DNA from: Lentzea atacamensis
GTDB lineage: Bacteria; Actinomycetota; Actinomycetes; Mycobacteriales; Pseudonocardiaceae
DNA: 64,000 nucleotides
Assembly: GCF_003269295.1 (NCBI RefSeq)
Contig: NZ_QLTT01000014.1
Coordinates: 62,001 to 126,000 of the forward strand
Reading direction: 5' to 3'
The number at the start of each line of letters is the position of its first letter. Within the stretch, counting starts at the first letter, position 1. The translations under genes and the position numbers were made by a program. The notes under the pieces were generated by a model. It was not told where the DNA came from. It ran no database searches and worked only from the letters and a program-made list of their open reading frames with translations. This document shows, in pieces, positions 33,264 through 41,558 of this stretch.

Positions 33264-33465
33264 CGCCGACGTCGACTGGGCCGGCGAACACGTGACGCTC
33301 CGCTTCAGCGTCGGCATGACCGAGGTCAAGGTGGCCGTCGCGCCGGAAACGGCCGACCGCATGATCCAGCAACTGAGGTGGGCGACCAGCGAGGTGCGGA
33401 GGTTCGCCGACCACCGCGCATCGGGCAAACCCAACGACGCGTTTGCGGGAACCACCAAACCCTGA
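33256..33465 (+). CDS. Small hypothetical protein
   Basis: 69 residues, GTG start inside the previous gene. A short beta-beta-alpha pattern (VTLRFSVGMTEVKVAVAPET, then DRMIQQLRWATSEVRRF). No recognised domain. Confidence 0.55.
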   Translation: MTDADVDWAGEHVTLRFSVGMTEVKVAVAPETADRMIQQLRWATSEVRRFADHRASGKPNDAFAGTTKP

Positions 33466-33546
33466 CCGCCCGCCGTGGACCAGACCGACGACGTTCCGGC
33501 CTGCGTGGTGCGGACCGTCGGTGAGGGTTGCCACGCGGGTGGCCCA

Positions 33547-33653
33547 CCGGGTGGTGGATCGCGCCGAGCCTGCACGACCAGTCCCGTGGGGGCAAGAAGA
33601 GCACTTGCCCCCACGGGCCCGGCCGCGCCGACGGGCCGCGCTCCACCACCCGG
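33547..33653 (+). promoter_or_regulatory. Type A-like structured leader, variant
   Basis: CCGGGTGGTGGA (33547-33558) pairs with TCCACCACCCGG (33642-33653); the inner CCCGTGGGGGCAAG (33583-33596) pairs with CTTGCCCCCACGGG (33604-33617), 14 perfect pairs. It keeps the inner GGGGCAAG/CTTGCCCC core but has lost the GCACTC/GAGTGC boxes. It ends 33 nt before the ATG at 33687. Confidence 0.6.
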
Positions 33654-33686
33654 CGGAGCAGCACCCGCGACGTGAGGAAGTGTCCT

Positions 33687-33926
33687 ATGTGGGATCCGAT
33701 TCTTGGTGCCCTGGCCATTCTCGGCATGGTTGTCGTGCTCACCGCCGCGCCGAAGCTCGTTGACGCCTGGTGTGACCGCATCCGCTACGGCATCCAGAAC
33801 CCTGCCGACGACCTGGCCGAGGACGTCGACGACGAGCCCGAGTCGGTTCGCTCTGCGGCGGCAGCGCCCAAGGCCGCCACCAAGGCTGCGGCCACGACGG
33901 CCGGCTCGCCGCGCACCGCGCCCTGA
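33687..33926 (+). CDS. Small single-span membrane protein
   Basis: 79 residues from ATG 33687 (GAGGAAGTGTCCT); the frame is open upstream through the leader. One membrane helix at residues 4-22 (PILGALAILGMVVVLTAAP), then a cytoplasmic charged segment and an alanine-rich tail. Function unknown. Confidence 0.6.
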   Translation: MWDPILGALAILGMVVVLTAAPKLVDAWCDRIRYGIQNPADDLAEDVDDEPESVRSAAAAPKAATKAAATTAGSPRTAP

Positions 33927-34029
33927 TCGCACTCCTGCTCCACACCCTCGCCTCGACCGGCGAGCTCCTTCTCCCTGCCCCACAGCGGTGCTCATGCCCG
34001 GGATCGACCACCCCGGCCGGTGAGCACCG

Positions 34030-34042
34030 GAAACCGAGCGGA
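34030..34042 (+). repeat. GAAACCGAGCGGA leader motif
   Basis: Third exact 13-mer. Its last bases run into GGAAGGA, the ribosome binding site of the gene starting GTG at 34053. Confidence 0.65.
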
Positions 34043-34052
34043 AGGACTCCAC

Positions 34053-34508
34053 GTGGGTTGTCACCAGATGCACGTCCAGGGCGTGCCCGACTTCGAGCTG
34101 AACGTCCACATCGAACGCGGGGTCGCGCTTGAGACCACCGCGCTGTGCAACGCACTCGTCGAGCTCGGTATGGCGTTTCCCAGCCCGGTGCCCGAATTCC
34201 CCGACGGCGACCACCTCGACCGCAGCGACTTCCGCGACGAGCAGCCAATCACCTCCCGCGCCCGCGAGTACCTGCAGGCCCTGGAACTCGTCCGCGCCGA
34301 CCACGGCGACACCGGGATGCCCGGCATTCCCACCCACAAGCTCGCCAGCGGTGACGGCTGGCACGTGCCCGCTCACGAGTGCGCCCAGGCCCTCGCCGCC
34401 TACGACCTCGCCCGCGCCGCCGGCGCGGAGCATCCGGCCGCGTTCGCAGACGACTTCATCCCGTTCTTGCGCACGGCCGCCCGCTACCAAGGCTTCCGCG
34501 TCTTCTGA
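34053..34508 (+). CDS. Hypothetical protein
   Basis: 151 residues from GTG 34053, which follows GCGGAAGGACTCCAC; an upstream GTG at 34020 would place the repeated leader motif inside the gene. Acidic, alpha-rich (ALVELGMAFPSPVPEFPDG, AAYDLARAAGAEHPAAFADD). No recognised domain. Confidence 0.6.
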   Translation: MGCHQMHVQGVPDFELNVHIERGVALETTALCNALVELGMAFPSPVPEFPDGDHLDRSDFRDEQPITSRAREYLQALELVRADHGDTGMPGIPTHKLASGDGWHVPAHECAQALAAYDLARAAGAEHPAAFADDFIPFLRTAARYQGFRVF

Positions 34509-34562
34509 CCCGCCCGCAGCCGCTGCTGCTGCCCCGACACCCCGGAGAGGGGGTATTTGCCC

Positions 34563-34784
34563 ATGCCCGCACCCGACGAACTCGTCTACGACCCCAACAG
34601 CCTCTTCGCCGAGGTGTTCAGCGACCCTGCCCTCGCCGAAGACCTTGCCTTCGCCTACAGCTGCCGCGAGATCAACGCGATGGTCGCGCAGCTGGAACAC
34701 CACGGAAGACATGACGGCGCCGCCCACTGGCTGAAACACCACCTGCCCGCCTGCGACGACCCCCGCCGCCACCTTGGGCTCTGA
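34563..34784 (+). CDS. Small hypothetical protein
   Basis: 73 residues from ATG 34563 (GGAGAGGGGGTA upstream); TTG 34557 is an alternative. Helical and acidic (SLFAEVFSDPALAEDLAFAY) with a histidine-rich second half (LEHHGRHDGAAHWLKHHL). Confidence 0.55.
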   Translation: MPAPDELVYDPNSLFAEVFSDPALAEDLAFAYSCREINAMVAQLEHHGRHDGAAHWLKHHLPACDDPRRHLGL

Positions 34785-34819
34785 GCCCGCGTCACGGCAC
34801 CCGACGAGGAAGGCAGTCG

Positions 34820-35236
34820 ATGACCGGAATGACCGCCGAGCAGCTCGACGAGGTCGCATTCGACAGGACACACAAGCTCGTCAAGGCGGCACTGGCCAGA
34901 CGTGCAACACCCGACGCGGACTTCGAGGTGCGCACCGAGACGACGTTTCACGGCCTCTGGCTGTGCGGCCGGTGCGGCGAGAACACCGAGGCCTCGTTGT
35001 GCCCCACCCATGACACGGCGTGGATCCTGCTCGACTACTTCGAAAACTGGACGCTCACCGACCGAGGCGCGGCCGCGGGGCACTGCGGACCATGCGCGAA
35101 CGACGGCACCCGGACCGACGTCACGACCAGGGTCTGCTCCACACACGGCCTCCGCCGCCGAGATCCCTACCGCAGCCTGGATTACAAGCCGCAAGCGTGG
35201 ACCAGCCGCGCCGACTCATCCGAAGGCCTGGGCTGA
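34820..35236 (+). CDS. Zinc-binding hypothetical protein
   Basis: 138 residues, ATG after GAGGAAGGCAGTCG. Cysteine and histidine residues are arranged as CGRCGE, CPTH at about residues 50-66 and CGPC, CSTHG at about 95-115: two potential zinc knuckles. No catalytic motif. The 3' end is covered by a fold-back starting at 35225. Confidence 0.6.
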   Translation: MTGMTAEQLDEVAFDRTHKLVKAALARRATPDADFEVRTETTFHGLWLCGRCGENTEASLCPTHDTAWILLDYFENWTLTDRGAAAGHCGPCANDGTRTDVTTRVCSTHGLRRRDPYRSLDYKPQAWTSRADSSEGLG

Positions 35237-35262
35237 CTCCCCGCACGGAGTCAGTCCAGGCC
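35225..35262 (+). terminator. Fold-back across the stop of the 34820 gene
   Basis: GGCCTGGGCTGACTCC (35225-35240) pairs with GGAGTCAGTCCAGGCC (35247-35262), one non-Watson-Crick position, loop CCGCAC. It begins inside the coding sequence and includes the TGA, which suits a terminator. Confidence 0.6.
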
Positions 35263-35341
35263 TCCGCGCTGCCACAAGACGCCGCGTGACGCGGACCGAC
35301 CACTGCCGCCGCGCGGCCCGAAGCCGAGCGAGGACCTTTCC

Positions 35342-35533
35342 ATGAAGAACACCATCGTCGACTTCGTCGTCGACAATCTCCGCCTCGTGGCGTATGCCGC
35401 CTACATCGCCGTCCTGGCGATCGGGGTGCTCGCCGTGTTCGGGCACTACGTCGGCTGGTGGCGCGCCTACCCGATCGCACTGATCCTCGTGTACTGCCGG
35501 GTGATGCTTTTCGGCATGGGCTGGATCAGGTAA
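35342..35533 (+). CDS. Small membrane protein
   Basis: 63 residues, ATG after GCGAGGACCTTTCC. Two hydrophobic segments (VAYAAYIAVLAIGVLAVFG and YPIALILVYCRVMLFGMGW) predict two membrane helices with a tryptophan-rich turn. Function unknown. GAAGCCGAGCGAGGA upstream is a variant of the recurrent leader motif. Confidence 0.6.
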   Translation: MKNTIVDFVVDNLRLVAYAAYIAVLAIGVLAVFGHYVGWWRAYPIALILVYCRVMLFGMGWIR

Positions 35534-35700
35534 GAGCGGCCGCCGAGATCGCCGTCCTCCCGCAAGGCAGGGCCAGCGACGGTACGTGGCCGGTGCCGCC
35601 GGCCTCCAGCACACCGCGCTGGACCCCGCCAACCCCGACCACGTGAGTCACCTCCGCCCTGCGCACTGCGGGGAGTTCACCGACCTCGGAGGCGGCCCAC

Positions 35701-36141
35701 GTGATGGACGGGTTCTACCGGCGGGTGTTGATCACCGGTTCCCAGCTCTGGACCGACACCACTGTTATCCGCGACAAGCTCGCCCAGGTATGGCACCCGG
35801 ACACGATCCTGATGTCCGGGGCATGCCCGCGCGGCGCCGATCGCCTGTGCGAAGAGTGCTGGACGCACTGGGGCGGCCGCGTCGACCGATACCCGGCGAA
35901 ATGGTTTGAGGACGGCCAGTTCCGGCGCAACGCCGGGTTCCGCCGCAACGAGGAGATGGTCCAGGCCGCCGTCGACCTCGGCGCCGGACGCTGCCTGGCG
36001 TTCATCCTCGACGAGTCTCCCGGCGCCACTCACACCGCCGGCCTGGCGCGCGCAGCGGGAATCTGGACAAGCGTCTATCCCGCCACGAGCCACCCCAATG
36101 TCCCGTCCGGGCAAGAGGTGCCGCTGCTGAACAGGCCGTAG
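35701..36141 (+). CDS. SLOG-fold (DUF2493/YspA-like) protein
   Basis: 146 residues from GTG 35701, 8 nt after GGAGG. It matches the DUF2493 branch of the SLOG superfamily: RVLITGSQLWTDTTVIRDKL at the start, LMSGACPRGADRLCEECW at about residue 37 (the G-x-x-x-G-A-D nucleotide-binding motif) and RRNEEMVQAA near 82. SLOG proteins bind or sense nucleotide derivatives, and some occur in defence systems; the ligand here is unknown. It stands alone between short gaps. Confidence 0.8.
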   Translation: MMDGFYRRVLITGSQLWTDTTVIRDKLAQVWHPDTILMSGACPRGADRLCEECWTHWGGRVDRYPAKWFEDGQFRRNAGFRRNEEMVQAAVDLGAGRCLAFILDESPGATHTAGLARAAGIWTSVYPATSHPNVPSGQEVPLLNRP

Positions 36142-36228
36142 CCAGGGTCGCCCCACCCCGCCGTACCGGTGGGGCAGCGGGAGACCGACCACTCCCGCGC
36201 ACGCAAACCCAGTGAACGGAGTACGGGG

Positions 36229-36528
36229 ATGGCTCTCCTCGAGCTCACGGTGCGCACCATCACCGTCGGCGAACTCACCTGCCACTGCCACTTCGAGCGG
36301 GTCGGCAGCTACCGAGTCGGTGCCGTCATCACCTGCCTGAGCCACAAGAAGCCCGCTCGGGTCACAAGCAGCTCCGTCGTCCTGCCCGGCGGGCTGATCA
36401 CCAGCTCCCCCTCCGGTTCTGACCAGCGAATTCGCCAGAACCGGCCTGTCTCGTCACGGCCCGACCAGGAACGCCCCGGCCTTCGCAGGCCGGCGTCTGG
36501 CCGGACCATCCGCACCACAGGAGGGTCC
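36229..36528 (+). CDS. Hypothetical reading frame without its own stop
   Basis: The ATG at 36229 opens a plausible short protein (LELTVRTITVGELTCHCHFE, ITCLSHKKPARVTSSSVVLP) whose frame continues without a stop through what looks like leader sequence (low-complexity, arginine/proline) into the gene at 36529. Either the two are fused or the first gene lost its stop by frameshift. The end given here is the base before the next start, not a stop codon. Confidence 0.35.
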
Positions 36529-36909
36529 ATGACCACCGCCCAGGCCGCCGCCGACGCCTTCCCCGCAGTGTGGATCCGCGTATTCCACAACAACCACGCG
36601 ACCGCCAGCGGCTACGCGCCTGGCCAGTCGGTCACCGAGGTCTTCACCTACGTCGAGGACGGTCTCGACGACCACGTCCTGCTGGGCCGGGCGTTCGACC
36701 TGTTCTACATCGGTCACGACCCTGAGTTCGGCACTCCCGACCGTCGGGCCGTGGAGTACCGCGACCGGGGCAACAGGTCATTGGCGGTCGGTGACGTGGT
36801 CGCGATCGACGACCGGTTCTACGCCTTCGACCACGTGGGGTGCCCGCAGGTGATCGAACGGCCACCGATCCGGCAGCGCGCCGGCGACGGCACCGTCCCC
36901 ATGTACTGA
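36529..36909 (+). CDS. Hypothetical protein
   Basis: 126 residues from ATG 36529, directly after CAGGAGGGTCC. In frame with the upstream reading at 36229. Contains VWIRVFHNNHATASGYAPGQ and a GDVVAIDDRFYAF block comparable to GDLVAVDGRLYEM in the gene at 19320. No recognised function. Confidence 0.6.
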   Translation: MTTAQAAADAFPAVWIRVFHNNHATASGYAPGQSVTEVFTYVEDGLDDHVLLGRAFDLFYIGHDPEFGTPDRRAVEYRDRGNRSLAVGDVVAIDDRFYAFDHVGCPQVIERPPIRQRAGDGTVPMY

Positions 36910-37049
36910 GCCAGATTCCCGGCGTGGCTCGCTGCATCCGTTGTCCTGCAACGAGAACACACGATCCGGTGTCCTCCGCGACCCACTGCGAGCCGAGCGT
37001 CCACCCCGACAGCCGCCTGTCCCGCAACCCACCCCACACGGAGAGCCCC

Positions 37050-37667
37050 ATGGCGACAGACCTCACGATCACCCCACCGGACGGCTACTGCAAGGTCGAG
37101 CACGCACGGTGGACATGGGCCGACCCCGGCTGCGGCCACTGCCGCGGCACCGGACTCCTCTGGACTCCTGTGTGGGACCGGCGGATCAACCCATACACGC
37201 CGCTGCACGAGGAAGACAACGACTGCGGCTGCGTGTGGTCGCCTGCACCGGAGGTCCTCGAGGAGCTCTGCGCGCGTTACCAGTCCTGGGGCAACGCCGA
37301 GCGGGCCCGCGATGCCTGGGAAGGCATCGCCCGAGCTGTCGGACCCCGTGAGCCCGGCCTCCGCTACCGGTGCGGCTACTGGGGCACCGGCTACACCGTC
37401 GTCTCGATCGACTACGACTTCCACGACGACGACCCCGCCAGCCCCAGCTGGCAGATGACCGTGCTGTGGGACGACGGCCGCCGCACCACCCACTGCACGC
37501 CGTGGGACTCCAGCCGGGACTCCATTCAGGACTCCTGCGACCGTCCGCCCGCGCAGCACCCCGGTCCCGCGCCCGTACCGCCCGAGCTGCTCTCCACCTC
37601 GCCGGCACCCGCGGGACTTCGGAGCCTGAGTTCACTGCTGGCGTCCTTGCTTCGGCTGCGCCGTTGA
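37050..37667 (+). CDS. Hypothetical protein with CxxCxGxG motif
   Basis: 205 residues from ATG 37050 (CGGAGAGCCCC upstream). A DnaJ-like CGHCRGTG motif at about residue 27 and a later DCGC at about 53 could form a zinc site. The central part has WDGIARAV-type helical blocks and GYWGTGYTVVSIDYDFHDDD. The last 40 residues are proline/serine-rich and probably disordered. Not otherwise recognised. Confidence 0.6.
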   Translation: MATDLTITPPDGYCKVEHARWTWADPGCGHCRGTGLLWTPVWDRRINPYTPLHEEDNDCGCVWSPAPEVLEELCARYQSWGNAERARDAWEGIARAVGPREPGLRYRCGYWGTGYTVVSIDYDFHDDDPASPSWQMTVLWDDGRRTTHCTPWDSSRDSIQDSCDRPPAQHPGPAPVPPELLSTSPAPAGLRSLSSLLASLLRLRR

Positions 37668-37693
37668 CCACGGGTCACCGCGCCCCTGCCCGC

Positions 37694-38122
37694 GTGTCCC
37701 GCAACGCCACCCCGCCCGGAGAGCCACATGCGTCGTCGGCCGTCCTGGACACGCGCGAACTCAGGCTGCGCGCAAGCCTGCTCTCGCACTACGAGCTGCA
37801 CTGGCTCGGCGTCGACCGCGAAGACGGCGTGCTGTTCCCGGACTCGCACCGGGTGCGCGTCGAGTCCGGCATGCGGCACTGGTGCCTCGACGACTCCGTG
37901 CGCCGCTCTGTGGTCGCCGGGGTGCCGCTCAGCCAGCTGCAGCGGGTCTGGTCGGAGCTGGTGGAACGGCCCGGCGACGCCCGGCAGTGGGCGATCGACC
38001 ACCTCGTCGGTGCCGGTGGGCGCGTCGACCTCGACCAGCTGCCCGTCGACCAGGTGCGCGCGGTCGGCTGGCTGTGCCGGTGGCTCGATCTCCCGCACCT
38101 GCGCAGCCAGCGCTCGTGCTGA
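37694..38122 (+). CDS. Hypothetical protein, start uncertain
   Basis: 142 residues if started at GTG 37694. The body (LRASLLSHYELHWLGVDRED, then QLQRVWSELVERPGDARQWA and AVGWLCRWLDLPHLRSQRS) is clearly coding. The best start signal, GGAGAGCCAC followed by ATG at 37728, is out of frame by one base, so either the 5' end carries a small indel or the weaker GTG is used. Confidence 0.55.
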   Translation: MSRNATPPGEPHASSAVLDTRELRLRASLLSHYELHWLGVDREDGVLFPDSHRVRVESGMRHWCLDDSVRRSVVAGVPLSQLQRVWSELVERPGDARQWAIDHLVGAGGRVDLDQLPVDQVRAVGWLCRWLDLPHLRSQRSC

Positions 38123-38256
38123 GCAACGGACAACTCGCCCGCTCGGGGGCGACAAGCCCTCGCCGCCGAGCGGGTCCGCGCTGTGGCGGCCGTCGCGCCC
38201 GCCCCCTGAACTCCGCGCGCCACCACCGTCTACACCGAACTGTGTCAGGAGGCGCC

Positions 38257-38385
38257 GTGCCCGTCGTCATGGAGCTCGCCAGCAAGCCGTTTCCCGTCGA
38301 AGACCTGCGGGGCCCGAATCTCATTCCCGTGGTGGTCGTCGTGATCTTCGTGGTGATCTGGGTGTGCTGGCTGTTCAAGTCGTGA
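38257..38385 (+). CDS. Small single-span membrane protein
   Basis: 42 residues from GTG 38257, 5 nt after AGGAGG. Consists of a short polar start (ELASKPFPVEDLRGPN) and one membrane helix (LIPVVVVVIFVVIWVCWLF). Comparable small membrane proteins are at 33687 and 35342. Confidence 0.55.
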   Translation: MPVVMELASKPFPVEDLRGPNLIPVVVVVIFVVIWVCWLFKS

Positions 38386-38435
38386 GTGACGCCAGCGCTC
38401 CTGCTCGCTTCAGCGGCTTGGAGCGCTGGCGTCAC
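38386..38435 (+). terminator. Perfect 15-bp hairpin
   Basis: GTGACGCCAGCGCTC (38386-38400) pairs with GAGCGCTGGCGTCAC (38421-38435) around a 20-nt loop, starting at the base after the TGA of the small membrane protein. It ends 34 nt before the next start. No T-run. Confidence 0.55.
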
Positions 38436-38469
38436 CGTCGTTGCCCACCACTGACAGTCAGGAGGCGTT

Positions 38470-39015
38470 GTGGCACCCGCAGCTGTCCAGCCCGTTCGGT
38501 ATCTGCGCTGGATTACCCCCTACGACTTCAGCCGCAGCTACCTGCTGCCCGACGCCGTCGAGACCAACGTTCCGCGCGGGTGTCTGGGCGAGTGCGGCGT
38601 CTACAACTGGGCCCGCGGGCACCTCGTCGAGTTGCACCGGCGCCTGGGCGGCGTCCCGCTGTCGGTGCACCTCCATGAGCTGCTCGTCCGCCCTGCGCAC
38701 GACCCCGCGCTCGTCGGGGAACGCGTGCTCGAAGGGATGGGCTCGATGGTGACGGTGCGCCTGCGCGATCCGGACGGCCAGGAGATTACCGTCGTGTCGC
38801 GGGCCGAGTCCGCTCCGTACGGGCCGCGCGGCGACTACTGGCAGGTCACCGTCAACGGCGAGATCCCCGCCGGTGCCGACGATCCCGGATTCAACGGCGT
38901 GCACAAGCACCCTCCGTCCCTGCCCTTCCTGGCGCTGCTGGTGGATCTGCACCTGCGCCGCACCGCCGAGCGTCCACTCGCGACGGTGCTTCCGTTCAGC
39001 CGAAAATCCGCTTGA
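38470..39015 (+). CDS. Hypothetical protein
   Basis: 181 residues, GTG after CAGGAGGCGTT. No recognised domain. Blocks include VYNWARGHLVELHRRLGGVP, VTVRLRDPDGQEITVVSRAE and FLALLVDLHLRRTAER. It is followed after 37 nt by the primase-polymerase gene, with a possible TACTCT -10 element between. Confidence 0.6.
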   Translation: MAPAAVQPVRYLRWITPYDFSRSYLLPDAVETNVPRGCLGECGVYNWARGHLVELHRRLGGVPLSVHLHELLVRPAHDPALVGERVLEGMGSMVTVRLRDPDGQEITVVSRAESAPYGPRGDYWQVTVNGEIPAGADDPGFNGVHKHPPSLPFLALLVDLHLRRTAERPLATVLPFSRKSA

Positions 39016-39052
39016 ACAGGGGAAAGTCGGCCTACTCTGGTCGTAAGGGAAG

Positions 39053-40048
39053 ATGACGATGACCACACCGCGACCCGGCGGCGAGGTGCTCCGCCACACG
39101 ACACGAGGTCCAACGTGGCGGCGCCGCCCCGCGCCGCGCCTGATGGGCGTGGCCCTGGCCGCCGCACTCGCCGGCCTGCACGTGTTTCCGCTCTGGCCGC
39201 GTTCGAAGACTCCGTGCCTGCACGGAAAACGCCGCTGCCAGGGCACCGGGGTGTGTGCCCAGGGCCACCTCGGATGGGAGCAGCGCGCCACGACCGACCC
39301 GGACCTCATCCGCTACTGGTGGAGCGCCTCACCGACGTCCAACGTCGGCATCGCCTGCGGCCCCAGCAACCTGTACGTGCTTGACCTCGACGACGCCCAT
39401 GGCGAGCAGGCCCCACCGGAGTGGGCCGGTGCCCGGCACGGCAGCGACGTCCTGGCCCGTCTCGCCGAACTAGCCGGGCAGCCGTACCCGGACGACACCT
39501 ACACCGTCGTGAGCCCCAGCCCGTCGACGCATCTCTACTTCGCGGTGGACGAGGACTGCCCGTTGCGCAACACCGCCGGACGCGCCGGGTGGCGCATCGA
39601 CAGCCGCGGCGCCGGCGGGTTCGTCGTCGCCGCCGGGTCGATGCGCCGCGACGGCCTCTACACCGTCGCCCGCCGCGCGCCGATCGCACCGCTGCCGCAG
39701 TGGGTGGTCCCGCTCTTCACCCCGCCTTCGCGTCCAGAGCCCGAGCTGATCGTGTTCGGCGACGTGCGCCCGTTGGCAGACGCCCGCCGCCAGGCCTACC
39801 TCGACACGGTCGCCGGCAAAGTCGCGAACGCCTTGCCGGGCACCGCCCACAACACCCTGGTCAGCGCCGCCTACACACTCGGCCGCCTGGTCGGCGGCGG
39901 CGAGTTCACCGACGACGAGGCGCGATCCGCACTTCACATCGCCGCCCAGCAGCGACGAGTTCCGGCGCTGGAGGCCGACGCCGCCATCAGCGACGGCCTG
40001 GAAGCCGGCCGCCGATCACCGCGGCGGCTGGAAGACCGCGCAGCCTGA
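39053..40048 (+). CDS. Bifunctional DNA primase/polymerase (Prim-Pol) domain protein
   Basis: 331 residues, ATG start. Residues about 30-225 match the Prim-Pol fold: AALAGLHVFPLWPRSKTP, GWEQRATTDPDLIRYWW, NVGIACGPSNLYVLDLDD with metal-binding D111-L-D113, HLYFAV near 162 and RGAGGFVVAAGS near 185. The C-terminal 100 residues (NTLVSAAYTLGRLVGGGEFT) are helical, and no helicase domain is attached. Such stand-alone proteins prime or synthesise plasmid or phage DNA; here it may make the complementary strand after transfer (inference). Confidence 0.85.
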   Translation: MTMTTPRPGGEVLRHTTRGPTWRRRPAPRLMGVALAAALAGLHVFPLWPRSKTPCLHGKRRCQGTGVCAQGHLGWEQRATTDPDLIRYWWSASPTSNVGIACGPSNLYVLDLDDAHGEQAPPEWAGARHGSDVLARLAELAGQPYPDDTYTVVSPSPSTHLYFAVDEDCPLRNTAGRAGWRIDSRGAGGFVVAAGSMRRDGLYTVARRAPIAPLPQWVVPLFTPPSRPEPELIVFGDVRPLADARRQAYLDTVAGKVANALPGTAHNTLVSAAYTLGRLVGGGEFTDDEARSALHIAAQQRRVPALEADAAISDGLEAGRRSPRRLEDRAA

Positions 40049-40154
40049 TCGTCGCTGCCGTGGGCACCTGCTTCCAGCAGAGCAGCTCATCACCTACGCC
40101 GAGCGAGGGCACACAGCCAGATTTCCCGCACGCGGGGGAAAGCCGAGCCACGCC

Positions 40155-40763
40155 ATGATCACAGCCCGCCACCTGATGGGCACCGTCGCGCACGATGCCC
40201 ATCCGACGGTGCACCTTGCGTTTCCTAGCGGGGCCCTGCACTGCAACTGGTCCCGCACTCTGGCCGACATCATCGGCGAGTTCGTCGACTACGGCGTCGA
40301 ACCGCTGATCGCCGCGCTACTGCACGCCGAGATCGAACCCGGCCGGTTGTGCAGGCGATGCGTCACCAATCCCGAGTTCCACCATCGCCATGCCGATGAC
40401 TGGACCCGCCGCCTGCCCAAGCCGCGGCGCGTGCAGATCTCCCGGCCCCGCGATCTCGCACCCGAGGCACAGCCCGTGCTCGACACGTTGATGTACGACG
40501 GGATCGCGCTGCCGGTCGCGGACGGCGCGGTGGTCATCGACGTCGAGCAGGCCGCGGAATCCCTGCGGCCTGTCCTGGACACGCCGGTCGGCACCGGCGG
40601 TGATCGCAAGCTGGGGGCTCTGGCGCTGCTGGGGGTGCTCAACCGCAACGGCGTCACCCCAGAGCCAGCACATCTTCCGGTGCCCGGCGTTACCGGTCCT
40701 GACGTACCGGAATCGGGCGCTGTGCGCGGAGGACGCCGCGCAATCACCGGTCGTGCCGAGTGA
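40155..40763 (+). CDS. Hypothetical protein
   Basis: 202 residues. ATG 40155 has only a weak upstream box; ATG 40176 is possible. Block RTLADIIGEFVDYGVEPLIA is helical, GRLCRRCVTNPEFHHRHADD could be a zinc site, and the remainder is mixed. A short TTTCCCGCACGCGGGGGAAA hairpin precedes it. No recognised domain. Confidence 0.6.
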   Translation: MITARHLMGTVAHDAHPTVHLAFPSGALHCNWSRTLADIIGEFVDYGVEPLIAALLHAEIEPGRLCRRCVTNPEFHHRHADDWTRRLPKPRRVQISRPRDLAPEAQPVLDTLMYDGIALPVADGAVVIDVEQAAESLRPVLDTPVGTGGDRKLGALALLGVLNRNGVTPEPAHLPVPGVTGPDVPESGAVRGGRRAITGRAE

Positions 40764-40833
40764 CGGACGTGGCGGGCGGACGAGCCACTGGAGTGCCGCA
40801 TGCGCGGCAACACAATCTGCGGAAGGACAAGAC

Positions 40834-41172
40834 ATGGCAACGGTGAGCTTCAAGGCGAAGGCCAGTGACGTCTTCTCCGTAGACCGCGAGTTCATGTACC
40901 GCCAGGTGAAGGTGCCGATCATCGGCACGCGTCACTGCGACATGGCCGCCTTTCGTAGCCACCCGAAGTTCCACGGGCTCGCCAACAGCTCGCTGTTCCC
41001 CGGCGCGCTCAAGGGCGCCTTGAAGGGCATGGGTGTGATCGTCGGCGGCCATCTCCGGCTGGACAACCTGCCGCCCGGAGTTGAGGTAGACGACACCGGT
41101 TTCCTGGCCGTGGTCACGATCGAGATCGGCCCCGACGCTGACTGGCGGGTGCACCGCAGGAGCGGCGAATGA
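40834..41172 (+). CDS. Hypothetical protein
   Basis: 112 residues from ATG 40834 (GGAAGGACAAGAC upstream). Single domain with FKAKASDVFSVDREFMYRQV, LFPGALKGALKGMGVIVGGH and LAVVTIEIGPDADWRV, probably alpha/beta. Overlaps the next gene by four bases. Confidence 0.6.
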   Translation: MATVSFKAKASDVFSVDREFMYRQVKVPIIGTRHCDMAAFRSHPKFHGLANSSLFPGALKGALKGMGVIVGGHLRLDNLPPGVEVDDTGFLAVVTIEIGPDADWRVHRRSGE

Positions 41173-41525
41173 TGACAAGCCCGACGTCCGAGCAGACCGC
41201 CGCCGGCCACGTCACGCGCAACACCGCGGTCGCCGTCACATTCGCCCCCCGCTACCCCAGCGACCAGTATCCGTGGACGACCGCACGCGGCACCCGCTTC
41301 GCCAACCACGAGGTCACACACACGACCGGGCCCCGCCCCACCACACCCAAGGCACCACGCATCAAGGGCGGTGAAACCGTGCGATACCAGGGCAGCCTCA
41401 TCGAGCACCACGGCACCACCTGGACTGCGTGGGCCCAACCCGGCTTCCCCGGCCGTCTGCAGCTGCGCTCAGCGGACGGCAAAGTCATGTGCAACGTGCG
41501 TCCTGCCAGCGTGGTCGTCATCTGA
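41169..41525 (+). CDS. Hypothetical protein
   Basis: 118 residues from ATG 41169, overlapping the previous stop. The first 60 residues look disordered (threonine/proline-rich); the last 48 (RYQGSLIEHHGTTWTAWAQP, ADGKVMCNVRPASVVVI) form a compact beta domain that could be translated on its own from GTG 41379. Followed by a type A leader. Confidence 0.55.
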   Translation: MMTSPTSEQTAAGHVTRNTAVAVTFAPRYPSDQYPWTTARGTRFANHEVTHTTGPRPTTPKAPRIKGGETVRYQGSLIEHHGTTWTAWAQPGFPGRLQLRSADGKVMCNVRPASVVVI

Positions 41526-41558
41526 CCGCATCTGGGCCGAAAGCGCTCCGGAGTGGCC

